Assembly: GCF_003966895.1 (NCBI RefSeq)
Contig: NZ_AP018449.1
Location: forward strand, 379,424-443,423
Direction of reading: 5' to 3'
From: Methylomusa anaerophila
GTDB taxonomy: Bacteria; Bacillota; Negativicutes; Sporomusales; Sporomusaceae
Length of the DNA: 64,000 bases
Shown: positions 9,062 through 17,693 of the stretch, piece by piece
Numbering within the stretch: position 1 is the stretch's first letter
Layout: every line of letters begins with the position of its first letter
Position numbers and translations under genes: made by a program
The notes under the pieces: generated by a model
What the model was told of the DNA's origin: nothing
Databases searched by the model: none
The model's input: only the letters and a program-made list of their open reading frames with translations

Positions 9062-10777
9062 TTACAGGAGATAGGTAAGATTAAAGCCAAAGGTAAGATT
9101 TTCGGTTTTGTAGCCGGCCGGTTTTTTCACCGGCCGGCCGGCGAAGACGTCATAGCTGCCGTTCTTGACTTGGCCGCGAAAGCCCAGGGTCATACCGGCC
9201 AGTTCGGTTCCCGCCAGGTATTGGGTGTAGGGTCCGTAAACCCGGCCATAGTCCAAGCCCAGATAGACTTCGTCCCCTTTTTGGTTGAGCGGCATTCCCA
9301 GTTCGTTACGCAGGTACCAGCCTTGCTCGGCGGTCAGAGTCTGTTCGCCGTCAAAGCCGCGCACGGTGTAGCGGTTGCCGATGCTGAAGAACTCGGAGGG
9401 AAATAGGGTGTCCCTGGTGGTCTGGCCGCGCAGCTCCAGGGAGTACCGCCCTTCCCGGTTGCCGATTTTCACCGGTGTGGTCAGGTTGATATCGGCAGTC
9501 CAGATTTTATAACGGGTGGTTTCGGGGAAGTATTCCAGGTCCGTTTGGGCATGAAACCAGGGGGTGCCCCACTTGTAGGCCAGTTCGGCGTCGATGACCG
9601 TCTGGCCGCGATATAAGCGGTGCAGGAGTGCTGCTTGGGCGACGGTTACTTTTTTGCGCTGCACTTCGATTTCGGTGTCGTCAATATAGCTTCTGGTTTC
9701 TTTGCGGCTGACCCGGAATTCCAGACTGGTTTTGCTGGTTTGATCCCGCCTGATCAGGCGCTGGATGCGCAGTTCCTGGCTGTCGCTCTTGCCGGAGGAG
9801 GTGAAGGTCTGGTTATATCCTTGAATGTTTTGGTGGTAGTTGTAGCTGTTGGCTGCCAGGGTAAAGGTCCAGTAGCCGTAGGGAAAGGAGTAGTAGAGGC
9901 TGCTGCCCCGCGTGCCGTGGAATTGGTCTTCCCGGTCGACGTCCTTGTTGAAGGATACGTTGAAGAGGTCATTGATGCCGAACAGGTTGTCCACGGCGGC
10001 CGTGACCGAGGATTGCAGCTTGCCGGTTTCCCGGCTGCCGGAGTTGTCCAGGGCAAAGAGGAGTTTCCAGGGCTTAGCCTGTTTCAGGGTGATGAGGATG
10101 TCGCTTTCGCCGGGTTTGCCGCCAGGGGCGATTTTGAAGTCCACGTCCTGAGAGGGTACTCGTTTCATTTGTTCCAGGCCTTGTTCGATGTTGCGAAGGT
10201 TGAGGAGATCGCCGGGACGGGTGGGAAAAGCCGTTTGCCAGTTGCCGCGCATGGCCGGGTCGGCGAAACGGATGTGCCGGATGGTACCGGGGATGAGGGT
10301 GAGTTTGAGGGTGCCGGTTGACAGGTCCTGTTCCGGGATGCCGATGCGGGTGGTAACGTATCCTTTGTCAATAAAGGCTTCGGTCAGGCGCTTGACTATG
10401 AGATTGATTCCTTGTTTGCCGACTCGCTGCCCGTGATATTGGTTGAGGATGTTTTTGGCCCACGAAAAGTGATCGACCTTGTCTCCTTCGAGGACAAGGT
10501 CGTTGATGAGGAAACTGGGTTCCTCGGGGGGTAAAACGGTTGTTTTCTCAGCCGGCGACTGCTGTTGTAGAAATACGTCTTTCTCCTGTCCCTTGCGTTG
10601 CCGTTCCCAGGCTTCCGCTTGGGAACGCCGTTTCAGTTCTTCCTTGTCGGCAGGGTCGATTTCTTTGGCCTGGCAGATAGCGGTGACAGAAAATAGGATG
10701 ATTGCCGCCAGGGCCATCCTGGCCTTATTTGATTTTAAAATTCTGGTGATTGCATCACAGCATCCTTGCTTGTTCAT
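9062..10777 (-). CDS. TpsB outer-membrane transporter (ShlB/FhaC/HecB family)
   Basis: The outer-membrane beta-barrel that secretes the TpsA partner. The 571-residue length fits FhaC/ShlB. I start at the ATG at 10775-10777, 15 codons inside the longest ORF, because GGGAGG lies 7 nt upstream. Residues 1-37 form a signal peptide ending AICQA. A charged linker follows, then two POTRA domains (first around 85-170, beginning FLINDLVLEGD) and the ShlB barrel. The conserved VRGF motif, characteristic of the lid/plug loop of Omp85-TpsB proteins, is near residue 472. The C-terminus ends in an alternating hydrophobic strand (FGFNLTYLL). tpsA begins 27 nt downstream, so the two form an operon. Presence of this family implies an outer membrane. 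Confidence 0.95.
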   Translation of the reverse strand: MNKQGCCDAITRILKSNKARMALAAIILFSVTAICQAKEIDPADKEELKRRSQAEAWERQRKGQEKDVFLQQQSPAEKTTVLPPEEPSFLINDLVLEGDKVDHFSWAKNILNQYHGQRVGKQGINLIVKRLTEAFIDKGYVTTRIGIPEQDLSTGTLKLTLIPGTIRHIRFADPAMRGNWQTAFPTRPGDLLNLRNIEQGLEQMKRVPSQDVDFKIAPGGKPGESDILITLKQAKPWKLLFALDNSGSRETGKLQSSVTAAVDNLFGINDLFNVSFNKDVDREDQFHGTRGSSLYYSFPYGYWTFTLAANSYNYHQNIQGYNQTFTSSGKSDSQELRIQRLIRRDQTSKTSLEFRVSRKETRSYIDDTEIEVQRKKVTVAQAALLHRLYRGQTVIDAELAYKWGTPWFHAQTDLEYFPETTRYKIWTADINLTTPVKIGNREGRYSLELRGQTTRDTLFPSEFFSIGNRYTVRGFDGEQTLTAEQGWYLRNELGMPLNQKGDEVYLGLDYGRVYGPYTQYLAGTELAGMTLGFRGQVKNGSYDVFAGRPVKKPAGYKTENLTFGFNLTYLL

Positions 10778-11168
10778 GCTCGCCTCCCTGGCAATTATAA
10801 TGAATTTTAGCGTATTATGCATGAATTCATTGTTTATAACAGGTCTTCCAATATTATCCTAATATCACTTTATTTATAATACCAAAGTTTTAATCCTGTT
10901 TCTATAGGACTTTCGTCCAGTTTTATGCTTTAAATGTTAATTTAATATTAAACTTAAAGAAAACACCTGCCGGTTCGTCCAGCAGGTTCGTTCTTTAATT
11001 CTAGCTATAGTATTCCATATTCACCCACATTGGGAAATTACAGAAAACAACCAATGGCGAAACAGCAATAAAAAGTTTTTTATCCCCGTAAAAGTAGCAG
11101 CCAAAAAGTTTCGCGGCAAATTTCTCCACCACAGTACTAATCTCTAAAACCCTTGCTTCAAGCCTCTA
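10778..11168. other. 391-bp AT-rich intergenic region upstream of tpsB
   Basis: This stretch holds the likely tpsB promoter and a hairpin at 10966-10986 but no convincing gene. AT-rich hexamers such as TATTAT and ATAAT occur on the minus strand around 10840-10880, but no promoter is clear enough to assign. Confidence 0.5.
10962..10986 (-). terminator. Intrinsic terminator-like hairpin
   Basis: On the minus strand CCTGCTGG pairs with CCGGCAGG (one T-G pair) around the loop ACGAA and is followed by TGTTTTCTTT. It lies about 180 nt past the stop of the acetyltransferase gene at 11169 and insulates the tpsB promoter from it. Confidence 0.7.
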
Positions 11169-11642
11169 TTAAATCAGGCGCAATATCATCGCCTTATCTT
11201 CCGGCTCGGCGAACCCACATTTTCCATATAGCGGTTCTCCCATTTTTGTTGCATTGAGAAACAACCTGCTTATTTGCTTTTCTTTGGCCTTTTCAATTAT
11301 AAAGTCCATTAGTCCTTTGCCGTAGCCTTTACTCCTGTATTCCGGATAAGTAAAGACATTTAATACATGACCTTGGGTTCGGATTATTGGCTGATATAAT
11401 GGCGGTAAACTGTAAACAAACAATCCGGCCCCACAAACAGTCTTTTCATCAATAAAACCGATAAAGCCAAAATATTGATTTTTGGCAATAAGGCCGGAAA
11501 AATAATCTTTTGTAAGGCGGCTTACTTCTGCAATCAAACGACTATCATTACATGGTTTAATATCGAGGATAAAATCGATTCTTAATTTTACCAACAAATC
11601 CAAATCATCCATGGTTGTCTCTCTATACTTAACTGAACTCAT
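11169..11642 (-). CDS. GNAT-family N-acetyltransferase
   Basis: A 157-residue single-domain acetyltransferase of unknown substrate. The acetyl-CoA binding signature RSKGYGKGLM (Q/R-x-x-G-x-G type) is near residues 104-113, preceded by the beta-4 strand VLNVFTYPEY. The C-terminal YGKCGF motif is typical of GNAT proteins (the Tyr general acid region). Start ATG with AGGAGA 9-10 nt upstream. It stands alone on the minus strand, followed by a terminator hairpin. The substrate cannot be told from sequence. Confidence 0.85.
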   Translation of the reverse strand: MSSVKYRETTMDDLDLLVKLRIDFILDIKPCNDSRLIAEVSRLTKDYFSGLIAKNQYFGFIGFIDEKTVCGAGLFVYSLPPLYQPIIRTQGHVLNVFTYPEYRSKGYGKGLMDFIIEKAKEKQISRLFLNATKMGEPLYGKCGFAEPEDKAMILRLI

Positions 11643-11823
11643 TTTCTCGTTTCTCCTATCCTGGTAAATCCGCCTCGCTCGGTTTATTAGCGCAAATAAA
11701 AAATCAGTTATTCCTTAGTCGCAATAGGTTTTTACCGCTTCAACATTGTCACTGTTGGATTGAGCGTAATGCTGCCGCCGCAAGCCATTGTCGACGACGG
11801 CAGCCTTGCCTCCACATGCGGGA

Positions 11824-12360
11824 TTACGGTTTACAAATTATTTCTGCAATGTAAGTGTCCAATATATTGGCGGCATGCGCCGGGCGTATCACCACGGCCG
11901 TATCGGCGCCCTTACCGGTACCGCCAATGGCAATGATGTCTTCGCCAAAGGGAATTAACCCTGCATCAAGGGCCATGACGGCAATCTCCACGGTAACCTT
12001 AACCCCCTGGCCAAAGATTTTGAGCGTATTCGCTATGATCTCAACGGGATAAATCCCGCCGAATTTCCGGCTAATTCCCCGCTCTGCCCCTGATAACACA
12101 TGAGTGGTTGTCAATATTCTTACATTTTTCCCAGTCAGCAGCTCACGTTGTTCAGGAGCCAGTTCATGTACGCCCGGCTCTTTAAAACCGTTGGCATGAG
12201 TAACACATACCACGTTCTCAACTTTTCCCGCAAACAATTCAGCCGTTTTGCCGCTGTTGGACGCCACCACAATTGACTTGATGCCATATTCCTCAGCTTT
12301 TCGCAATGCTAATTCCACTGTTTTTTCAGTATGAATAACGCCTGCAGATTTCCAATACAA
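11824..12360 (-). CDS. Stand-alone pyruvate kinase C-terminal (alpha/beta) domain protein
   Basis: A 178-residue protein matching only the C-terminal alpha/beta domain of pyruvate kinase, which in the full enzyme binds allosteric effectors. It opens with the typical ENT-like element HTEKTVELALRKAEE, then SIVVASNSGKTAELF and VVCVTHANGFKEPG, and ends with AIGGTGKGADTAVVIRP. There is no barrel domain with kinase active-site residues, so it is not a pyruvate kinase. The start is TTG at 12358-12360, chosen because the family begins about here; GGAG lies 10 nt upstream. Function is unknown; a small-molecule sensor is plausible. Not obviously in an operon with its neighbours. Confidence 0.85.
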   Translation of the reverse strand: MYWKSAGVIHTEKTVELALRKAEEYGIKSIVVASNSGKTAELFAGKVENVVCVTHANGFKEPGVHELAPEQRELLTGKNVRILTTTHVLSGAERGISRKFGGIYPVEIIANTLKIFGQGVKVTVEIAVMALDAGLIPFGEDIIAIGGTGKGADTAVVIRPAHAANILDTYIAEIICKP

Positions 12361-12557
12361 ACCTCATCATCTCCATATTATAAATTTCTTTCAAGTCAGG
12401 GTTCGATCCTCCGCCCGCAAGAAAAAAGAAGGCTACACAAGGAGTATTTCCGACCGTATCTTATTCGATTGAACCGTCGATTAGCTTGCGGTCCTGATAC
12501 AGCAGTTTATTCTCATTCATAATACCGTCTCCCAAGGCTGTCTCCAATCTTGTGTAT

Positions 12558-13577
12558 TTACAACCCTAATTTATCACGGCCCCAAATAGCCATGTTTCTA
12601 ATATTTTCATTACTGTCATTGCAGGCCTTGATAATATACTTATGATAATTTTCATCATTACTGTTCACCATGGCCCGTAAAGCGTTGCATTTCCAAATCC
12701 AGAGGCCGTCTTTTTTTATATACGAGAACCTCGGCTGCACAATGCTGAAAAACGTTCCTTCATCCATCTCTGCGATTTTCTCCAGGGTTATATATTCAGC
12801 CAATTCGTCCACCCTGGGAAAGGTATTGCCAGCATCCCATCTGTTCTTATTCAAAGGGCAAACATTCTGACAGACATCACACCCATACAGCCATGTTCCC
12901 ATTTTAACCCTTAAATGCGCAGGTGTAAGTCCAGTTGGATAATAGGAGAGCTCTGCCACGCAAATACCTCTGTTCATCATGAACGGTTCGCACAAAGCCT
13001 GCGTCGGACAGGCATCTATGCATTTTCTGCAATTGGGCGGACAGATACTGCTTTTATTGGCCGGTTCATCATATTCCATTTCCTTATCAACTATCCATGT
13101 ATTTATCCGTACCCATGACCCGAATTGGGTGTATATAAAATTGTTTTTGCCAAAAACACCCAAGCCTGCTTTTACTGCCGCCCAACGCGCTGCAACGCCG
13201 TCTTTGTGCATAAGCAGGCCAGCATCTTTCAAAAAGGAATCGAATGCTTTAGTATTGGAGTATTCCTGTGAATATTCCAGTCTGCTGTCAAATAAATATA
13301 GTTTACCGATGTATTTGCTCATTTTTTCCGGAATCTTGTATTTACCATATCTTCGGATGCAGACAATTATAGATTTTGCCCACGCAGCCCGGTCTTGCGG
13401 GTAAGCAAACTCATAAAGATCGTCATATAAGTGCCGATATTCGGGATAACGTACAATACGCTCATCAAGAGCAGTCACATATTCAGCAATGGGATCGGCT
13501 TTAATTATCCCGCATAAGTCATACCCTAATTCATATGCCTTATTTTTAATTCTTGTTTCTAAATGTTTTGAATCCAT
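12558..13577 (-). CDS. QueG-like double [4Fe-4S] cluster protein
   Basis: A 339-residue iron-sulfur protein related to epoxyqueuosine reductase QueG and reductive-dehalogenase-like proteins. The N-terminus (KAYELGYDLCGI) matches the QueG entry region. Two 4Fe-4S motifs follow: CPPNCRKCIDACP near residues 176-188 and CDVCQNVCP near residues 232-240. The C-terminus ends in HEAT-like helices (ALRAMVNSND; NIRNMAIWGRD). I start at the ATG at 13575-13577 because GGAGGAG precedes it by 6 nt; the longer ORF adds 22 low-quality residues. It lies 56 nt after hisC. Whether it acts on tRNA queuosine or another cofactor-dependent reduction is uncertain, as motifs differ from classic QueG. Confidence 0.75.
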   Translation of the reverse strand: MDSKHLETRIKNKAYELGYDLCGIIKADPIAEYVTALDERIVRYPEYRHLYDDLYEFAYPQDRAAWAKSIIVCIRRYGKYKIPEKMSKYIGKLYLFDSRLEYSQEYSNTKAFDSFLKDAGLLMHKDGVAARWAAVKAGLGVFGKNNFIYTQFGSWVRINTWIVDKEMEYDEPANKSSICPPNCRKCIDACPTQALCEPFMMNRGICVAELSYYPTGLTPAHLRVKMGTWLYGCDVCQNVCPLNKNRWDAGNTFPRVDELAEYITLEKIAEMDEGTFFSIVQPRFSYIKKDGLWIWKCNALRAMVNSNDENYHKYIIKACNDSNENIRNMAIWGRDKLGL

Positions 13578-13633
13578 CTTTCTCCTCCTGACAGTAAGTG
13601 AACCGGCCTTGGTACATCGGCATCGGCCTGAAG

Positions 13634-14707
13634 TTAAGGACAAACAGCATCTATAATCTCCGCTAACGCCTTCAAGAAATACTCCATTTCCTCATCCGAA
13701 CCAATACTCACCCTTAAAAAGTTGTCGATCCTGGGTTTGTTAAAATACCTTACCAGAATACCTTTCTCCCTTAACTGTTGATAGATATCGCCGGCGGAAG
13801 TTAGCGGGTGGCTGATAAAGATAAAATTCGCTTGCGAAGGTATAACAGTAAACCCTATTTCGAGCAGCCGAAAAATTGTTTTTTCCCTTGTAGCGATAAC
13901 CTTTCGCCGGGTATTCTGAAAATACTCCTCGTCTGCAAAGGATGCCATCGCCCCGGCCAGCGCCACGCGGTCGAGAGTATAGGAATTGATGGAATTCTTC
14001 ACTCGGTTGATACCTTCAATTAAATCTTCATGCCCCATGGCGAACCCTACCCGTAAACCGGCAAGCGAACGGGATTTAGAAAGAGTCTGTACGACTAGGA
14101 GGTTCGGGTAGTTGTTGATCAGTTTGACTGCCGACTCTCCGCCGAAATCAATGTAAGCCTCGTCAACGACAACCACTTGATTAGTGTTTTGCTTCAATAT
14201 ATCTTCAATGGATCCGAGTGTTATGTATTTTCCGGTAGGAGCATTGGGATTGGGAAAAATGATCCCGCCGTTTTTCTTGAAAAACTCTTTGATAGGAATG
14301 GAAAAATTTCCATCTAATGGAACAGGCCTGTAGTCGATATGAAACAAAGAGGCGTACACAGGATAAAAGCTATAGGTGATATCGGGAAACAGAATAGGCG
14401 AACCGGGGTTGAAGAACGCCAAAAAGACAAACGCCAGCAGCTCATCAGAACCATTTCCCATAAAAACTTGTTCCTTATTAGTCAGTCCGTAGTATTGAGC
14501 AATACATGAACGCAGTTCGTCGCAGGTAGGAGTAGGATACAATCTTATATTTTCATTTGCCGCCTGCTTCATAGCCTCCAGAACCTTAGGCGATGGGGGG
14601 TATGGATTCTCATTGGTATTTAATTTTATATAGGTTTTGTCTTTGGGTTGTTCCCCTGGAACATATGGCTCTATATTTCGAACTAGTCCACTCCAGTATT
14701 TACTCAT
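13634..14707 (-). CDS. hisC: Histidinol-phosphate aminotransferase
   Basis: A PLP-dependent aminotransferase of 357 residues that converts imidazole-acetol phosphate to histidinol phosphate in histidine synthesis; relatives also act on aromatic amino acids. The N-terminal LNTNENPYPPSP motif, the NPNAPTG motif (153-159), the VDEAYIDF motif (181-188) and the PLP lysine in TLSKSRSLAGLR (Lys211) are all present, as is the C-terminal LRVSIG. ATG start with GAGGGGAG upstream. The rest of the his operon is not in this window, so this is an orphan copy; it may serve aromatic transamination. Confidence 0.9.
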   Translation of the reverse strand: MSKYWSGLVRNIEPYVPGEQPKDKTYIKLNTNENPYPPSPKVLEAMKQAANENIRLYPTPTCDELRSCIAQYYGLTNKEQVFMGNGSDELLAFVFLAFFNPGSPILFPDITYSFYPVYASLFHIDYRPVPLDGNFSIPIKEFFKKNGGIIFPNPNAPTGKYITLGSIEDILKQNTNQVVVVDEAYIDFGGESAVKLINNYPNLLVVQTLSKSRSLAGLRVGFAMGHEDLIEGINRVKNSINSYTLDRVALAGAMASFADEEYFQNTRRKVIATREKTIFRLLEIGFTVIPSQANFIFISHPLTSAGDIYQQLREKGILVRYFNKPRIDNFLRVSIGSDEEMEYFLKALAEIIDAVCP

Positions 14708-14839
14708 TAATGATAGCTCCCCTCAACTATGTTTCAGATCCACTTAACTTTTCTTCCTACCGAATTTTATGGAACTTCAATGATTAGACGTCAGATCTTC
14801 ATAGAATTTTGTCCATAAGGTGGACCCGGCAGCCTTGCA

Positions 14840-16090
14840 TCAGAATCTAACTGTGCAAACCGGCTTTTCTTCCACCATAAACATCTGATTAATTATTTCC
14901 AGATAGGATTGGTCTGAAATCACCGCCAACCCATGCCGGCAAAGTTGTTTCACAGTGACTGCGCCCATTAAAAGTGAGGAGAATTCGCCGATGTTCAGCG
15001 ACATGGCCACCTCATAATCATTCTCTTCCGAAACGGTAGCCCTGCCGCAATTGCAGTGGAGAATGACAGCCCCCGAGTTAGCAGGATAAAAGTTGTCTTC
15101 AACATCAATTCTCAATTTACAGCTCTGATGGCCAAAGTCGTGCTCTCGCAGCACTTGAAAAATACCTTTGATGTTAATAACCCGATACATGATCCCCAAT
15201 CCTTGCTTATTGCATTCATGAGCAATACATGGCAGCAAATTTTCCGTACCATTGCGAGGATCAGCCAGCAAGTAATGAAATGATTCATCCTGGGTGTGTA
15301 AATAAATAGAACGTACCTGGTCGGACTGACTGTGCAAACAGGAAAACAGTTCCTGCGTCGCTGCCGGGGTTTCATAGATCATTTCGATGATTTCCATGTC
15401 ATAAATCATGGGGGATTTCCCCGGCTCCGGTACAAATTTGAAGGCAACATACCCCCGAAGCTGCCCATCTTGTCCATAGCCTATCACCCTAATCCCCGGA
15501 TCACGAAAAAACCTCTCCATCATGACGGAATCCTGTTCAATCATGCCGTGTGTCTTGGCAGAAACACGGTTATGGCAAGACACCAGTAACGGGATGTCCT
15601 GCTTGGTGCAGAATCTTAGATTCTGCTTTGTATGGCCGTGGGGCAGACTTTCCGGTTTTACCCGGTATAAATTCGTTTTGGTGCCGTAGCCAAAGCCCAT
15701 TTTTTTATAGAAATCAGGCCGGAATGGGTGCAGTGCCGCCAAAACATACTCCTTGCTCCGGTAATGATTTATAAAAAAAGTGATAATTTCTTTGGCGACT
15801 TTTTTTTTCTTATGGAGAAAATCCGTAGCTACTGAGCCTATGCCTCCCAACGGGATTCTGGTGTCGTGAAACCGGAGGGTAAAATCGTACAATTGCATGC
15901 CGCCGACCAAACCGCCGTCTTGGAATACACCATAAAATTTTCGGATAGGATCCTCCTTCTGAAGCTGTATGAATCGTTCTTCCATCTCCTGATGTGGGAA
16001 AGGCACAATTGAATAGAAGCCGGGATAAGCGGTTCCCTGCAATTGAACATAACCAGGAAAATCCGTCTCATCGAGTTTACGAATTAGCAT
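14840..16090 (-). CDS. Eis-like GNAT acetyltransferase with SCP2-like C-terminal domain
   Basis: A 416-residue protein with the architecture of the Eis family: an N-terminal GNAT domain (residues 1-150, including YVLAALHPFRPDFYKKMGFG), a second GNAT-like domain, and a C-terminal sterol-carrier-like domain. It ends in a short aromatic stretch (VCTVRF), matching the Eis use of the free C-terminus in catalysis. Length agrees with the usual 390-420. Family members acetylate amino groups, including aminoglycosides, but the substrate here is unknown. ATG at 16088-16090 preceded by AGGAGGG. Confidence 0.82.
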   Translation of the reverse strand: MLIRKLDETDFPGYVQLQGTAYPGFYSIVPFPHQEMEERFIQLQKEDPIRKFYGVFQDGGLVGGMQLYDFTLRFHDTRIPLGGIGSVATDFLHKKKKVAKEIITFFINHYRSKEYVLAALHPFRPDFYKKMGFGYGTKTNLYRVKPESLPHGHTKQNLRFCTKQDIPLLVSCHNRVSAKTHGMIEQDSVMMERFFRDPGIRVIGYGQDGQLRGYVAFKFVPEPGKSPMIYDMEIIEMIYETPAATQELFSCLHSQSDQVRSIYLHTQDESFHYLLADPRNGTENLLPCIAHECNKQGLGIMYRVINIKGIFQVLREHDFGHQSCKLRIDVEDNFYPANSGAVILHCNCGRATVSEENDYEVAMSLNIGEFSSLLMGAVTVKQLCRHGLAVISDQSYLEIINQMFMVEEKPVCTVRF

Positions 16091-16175
16091 GGCGCCCTCC
16101 TTATTTTTTCCTTTAAATATTCCTTCACTTGCCGGAAAATTTCATCCTTGGCTAATTATTTGACCGTAGCTCTCC

Positions 16176-16709
16176 TCACAGCCCTGCTTGCAAATCATCA
16201 AGAAACTGGCGGGCAAAACCCTCCTTCTCGCTGTAAATGCTTTGTGCCTCCGGCAGAAAGCAAGACGCCTTGCCCAAAATATTTTTTTCAATATACTTAA
16301 TGGTCTGTTCCAAACTTTGTCCCCTTACAGTGCCTGTAATCAGCGATTTTACTATCAAATACGTTTTCCCGCCTTCGATTAAATGGGCATCATGAAGGAT
16401 CTTGCCTTCCAGAGAATTCGGGATCTGGTCTTTTTTGGATTCCCAAGAAACTTGAACGATTTTATCGACCTGTTCTGGCGGTATGCCTCGGCTTGCGAGA
16501 TATTCTCTTATTGGCTCTTCCTGGCAGTCAATAAGTCCGTGAAAATAACTCCCGTATATAATTAAATCTCCATTAACCTGCCCTTTATAATATTTCATTA
16601 GACTTTGAGCTGCTTTGATCATTCTGTATATATGGGAAAGATTATGCATCTCATCCTTGTTGCTGTAAAACGGAGATGCAAACTCCAGAAGCTTATCCAA
16701 GTTAACCAT
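16176..16709 (-). CDS. HD-domain phosphohydrolase
   Basis: A 177-residue metal-dependent phosphohydrolase of the HD superfamily. The order of likely metal ligands is HNLSHI near residues 22-27, a YGSYFHGLID element near 51-60, and LHDAHLI near 105-111. Substrate is unknown. I start at the ATG at 16707-16709, where GGAGGG sits 7 nt upstream, rather than the upstream TTG. The C-terminal 35 residues (ILGKASCFLPEAQSIYSE onward) are repeated in degraded form directly upstream of this gene, and the relic's stop codon overlaps this ATG (TGATG). Confidence 0.8.
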   Translation of the reverse strand: MVNLDKLLEFASPFYSNKDEMHNLSHIYRMIKAAQSLMKYYKGQVNGDLIIYGSYFHGLIDCQEEPIREYLASRGIPPEQVDKIVQVSWESKKDQIPNSLEGKILHDAHLIEGGKTYLIVKSLITGTVRGQSLEQTIKYIEKNILGKASCFLPEAQSIYSEKEGFARQFLDDLQAGL

Positions 16710-16710
16710 C

Positions 16711-16862
16711 AGCCTGCCCTCCAAAAAGTAATCGGAATTCTCCCTTTATACTTAAGAAACTGTTTAGCAAAACTCTCCTTTTCATTTCTCTTCTCACTGT
16801 ACGTTCTTTGTGCTTCCGGCAGACAGCATGACAGCATTCCTAAAATATGACTTCCTTTTTCA
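16711..16862 (-). pseudogene. Decayed duplicate of the HD gene 3' end
   Basis: Reading the minus strand gives ILGMLSCCLPEAQRTYSE followed by an insertion and SFAKQFLKYKG. This aligns with ILGKASCFLPEAQSIYSE / GFARQFLDDL at the end of the neighbouring HD gene. There is no start codon or upstream domain, so it is a fragment of a former tandem paralogue, most of which was deleted. Its terminal TGA overlaps the ATG of the intact gene. Confidence 0.8.
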
Positions 16863-17639
16863 TTTTAAATTATAGGCTGTAAAAAATATCCTCGTAAAGG
16901 GAAATAATATGTTCCCGTCTTTCTGAACTTCATATTCCTTTTCAACAATCTTCAGCACATCATTGGCGAATTCAGCTCTTAGATTATCGTTTGGCAATTC
17001 ATCAAGATAAGGTCTCATTCCTGTAGATTTATACCAATCAATTATATTCCGGTGGCTGCTCATGACATGATAGTAGTTTGTTCGCCATAAATAAACCACC
17101 GGCGTTAATTTGCATAGAATATCATAATAAAATTGCGGCGAGTAATAAAATATCTGCTGTTTAGCTGATTCCAGGTATTTTTCCCACTTTTTATTACTTA
17201 CTGTCGTTTTAAGCGCTTTATTGATTGCCATCTCGCTGACATTGGGAATCTGTATTGCTAAGACTCCTTTTGCATTAAGCATGAAAAACAGTTTGCGAAG
17301 TAAACTTTCATGATTTGGAATCCACTGAATTGCCGCATTCGAAAAAACGATATCAAATTTCCCCAAATGCGTTAAATCTGTGCTTGCATCCGCTGGAACC
17401 CATTCTATATCCGGTAAATTGGCCTTTGCCTTTTCTATCATATTGGGTGAATTATCTAAGCCGATAATATAAGCTTTGGGCCACTTAATTTTAAGCTCTT
17501 TGGTACTATTTCCGGGACCACAGCCAATATCCAGTATACGTGAAGGTTCCTCTATTTCGATTCTCGCCGCTAAATCCTTAACAGGTTGCGTGCGTTCTTT
17601 CTCAAACTTCAAGTATGAGTCCGGATTCCAATCCCCCAC
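16860..17639 (-). CDS. tam: Trans-aconitate 2-methyltransferase-like SAM methyltransferase
   Basis: A 259-residue class I methyltransferase closely resembling E. coli Tam, which methylates trans-aconitate. It begins VGDWNPDSYLKFEKERTQP, aligning with the SDWNP start of Tam. It carries the SAM motif ILDIGCGPGNSTKEL (residues 35-49), FSNAAIQWIPNH, and the Tam-like YYHVMSSHRNIIDWYKSTG. I take the GTG at 17637-17639 as start because GGGAGGAG precedes it by 6 nt and the protein then begins where Tam does. It may detoxify the trans-aconitate that inhibits aconitase; small-acid specificity is inferred. Confidence 0.88.
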   Translation of the reverse strand: MGDWNPDSYLKFEKERTQPVKDLAARIEIEEPSRILDIGCGPGNSTKELKIKWPKAYIIGLDNSPNMIEKAKANLPDIEWVPADASTDLTHLGKFDIVFSNAAIQWIPNHESLLRKLFFMLNAKGVLAIQIPNVSEMAINKALKTTVSNKKWEKYLESAKQQIFYYSPQFYYDILCKLTPVVYLWRTNYYHVMSSHRNIIDWYKSTGMRPYLDELPNDNLRAEFANDVLKIVEKEYEVQKDGNILFPFTRIFFTAYNLK

Positions 17640-17693
17640 GAAAACTCCTCCCTCATGTTGCAAATTTTATGACAGTCGCGTTATTCCGCTGCG

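Noticed and set aside
12395..12425. GGGTTCGATCC resembling a tRNA T arm
   Set aside because: The stem does not close properly and no cloverleaf can be drawn around it.
12461..12520. 19-codon minus-strand ORF with a GGGAG site upstream of the pyruvate-kinase-like gene
   Set aside because: Too short and without conservation evidence to call a leader peptide.
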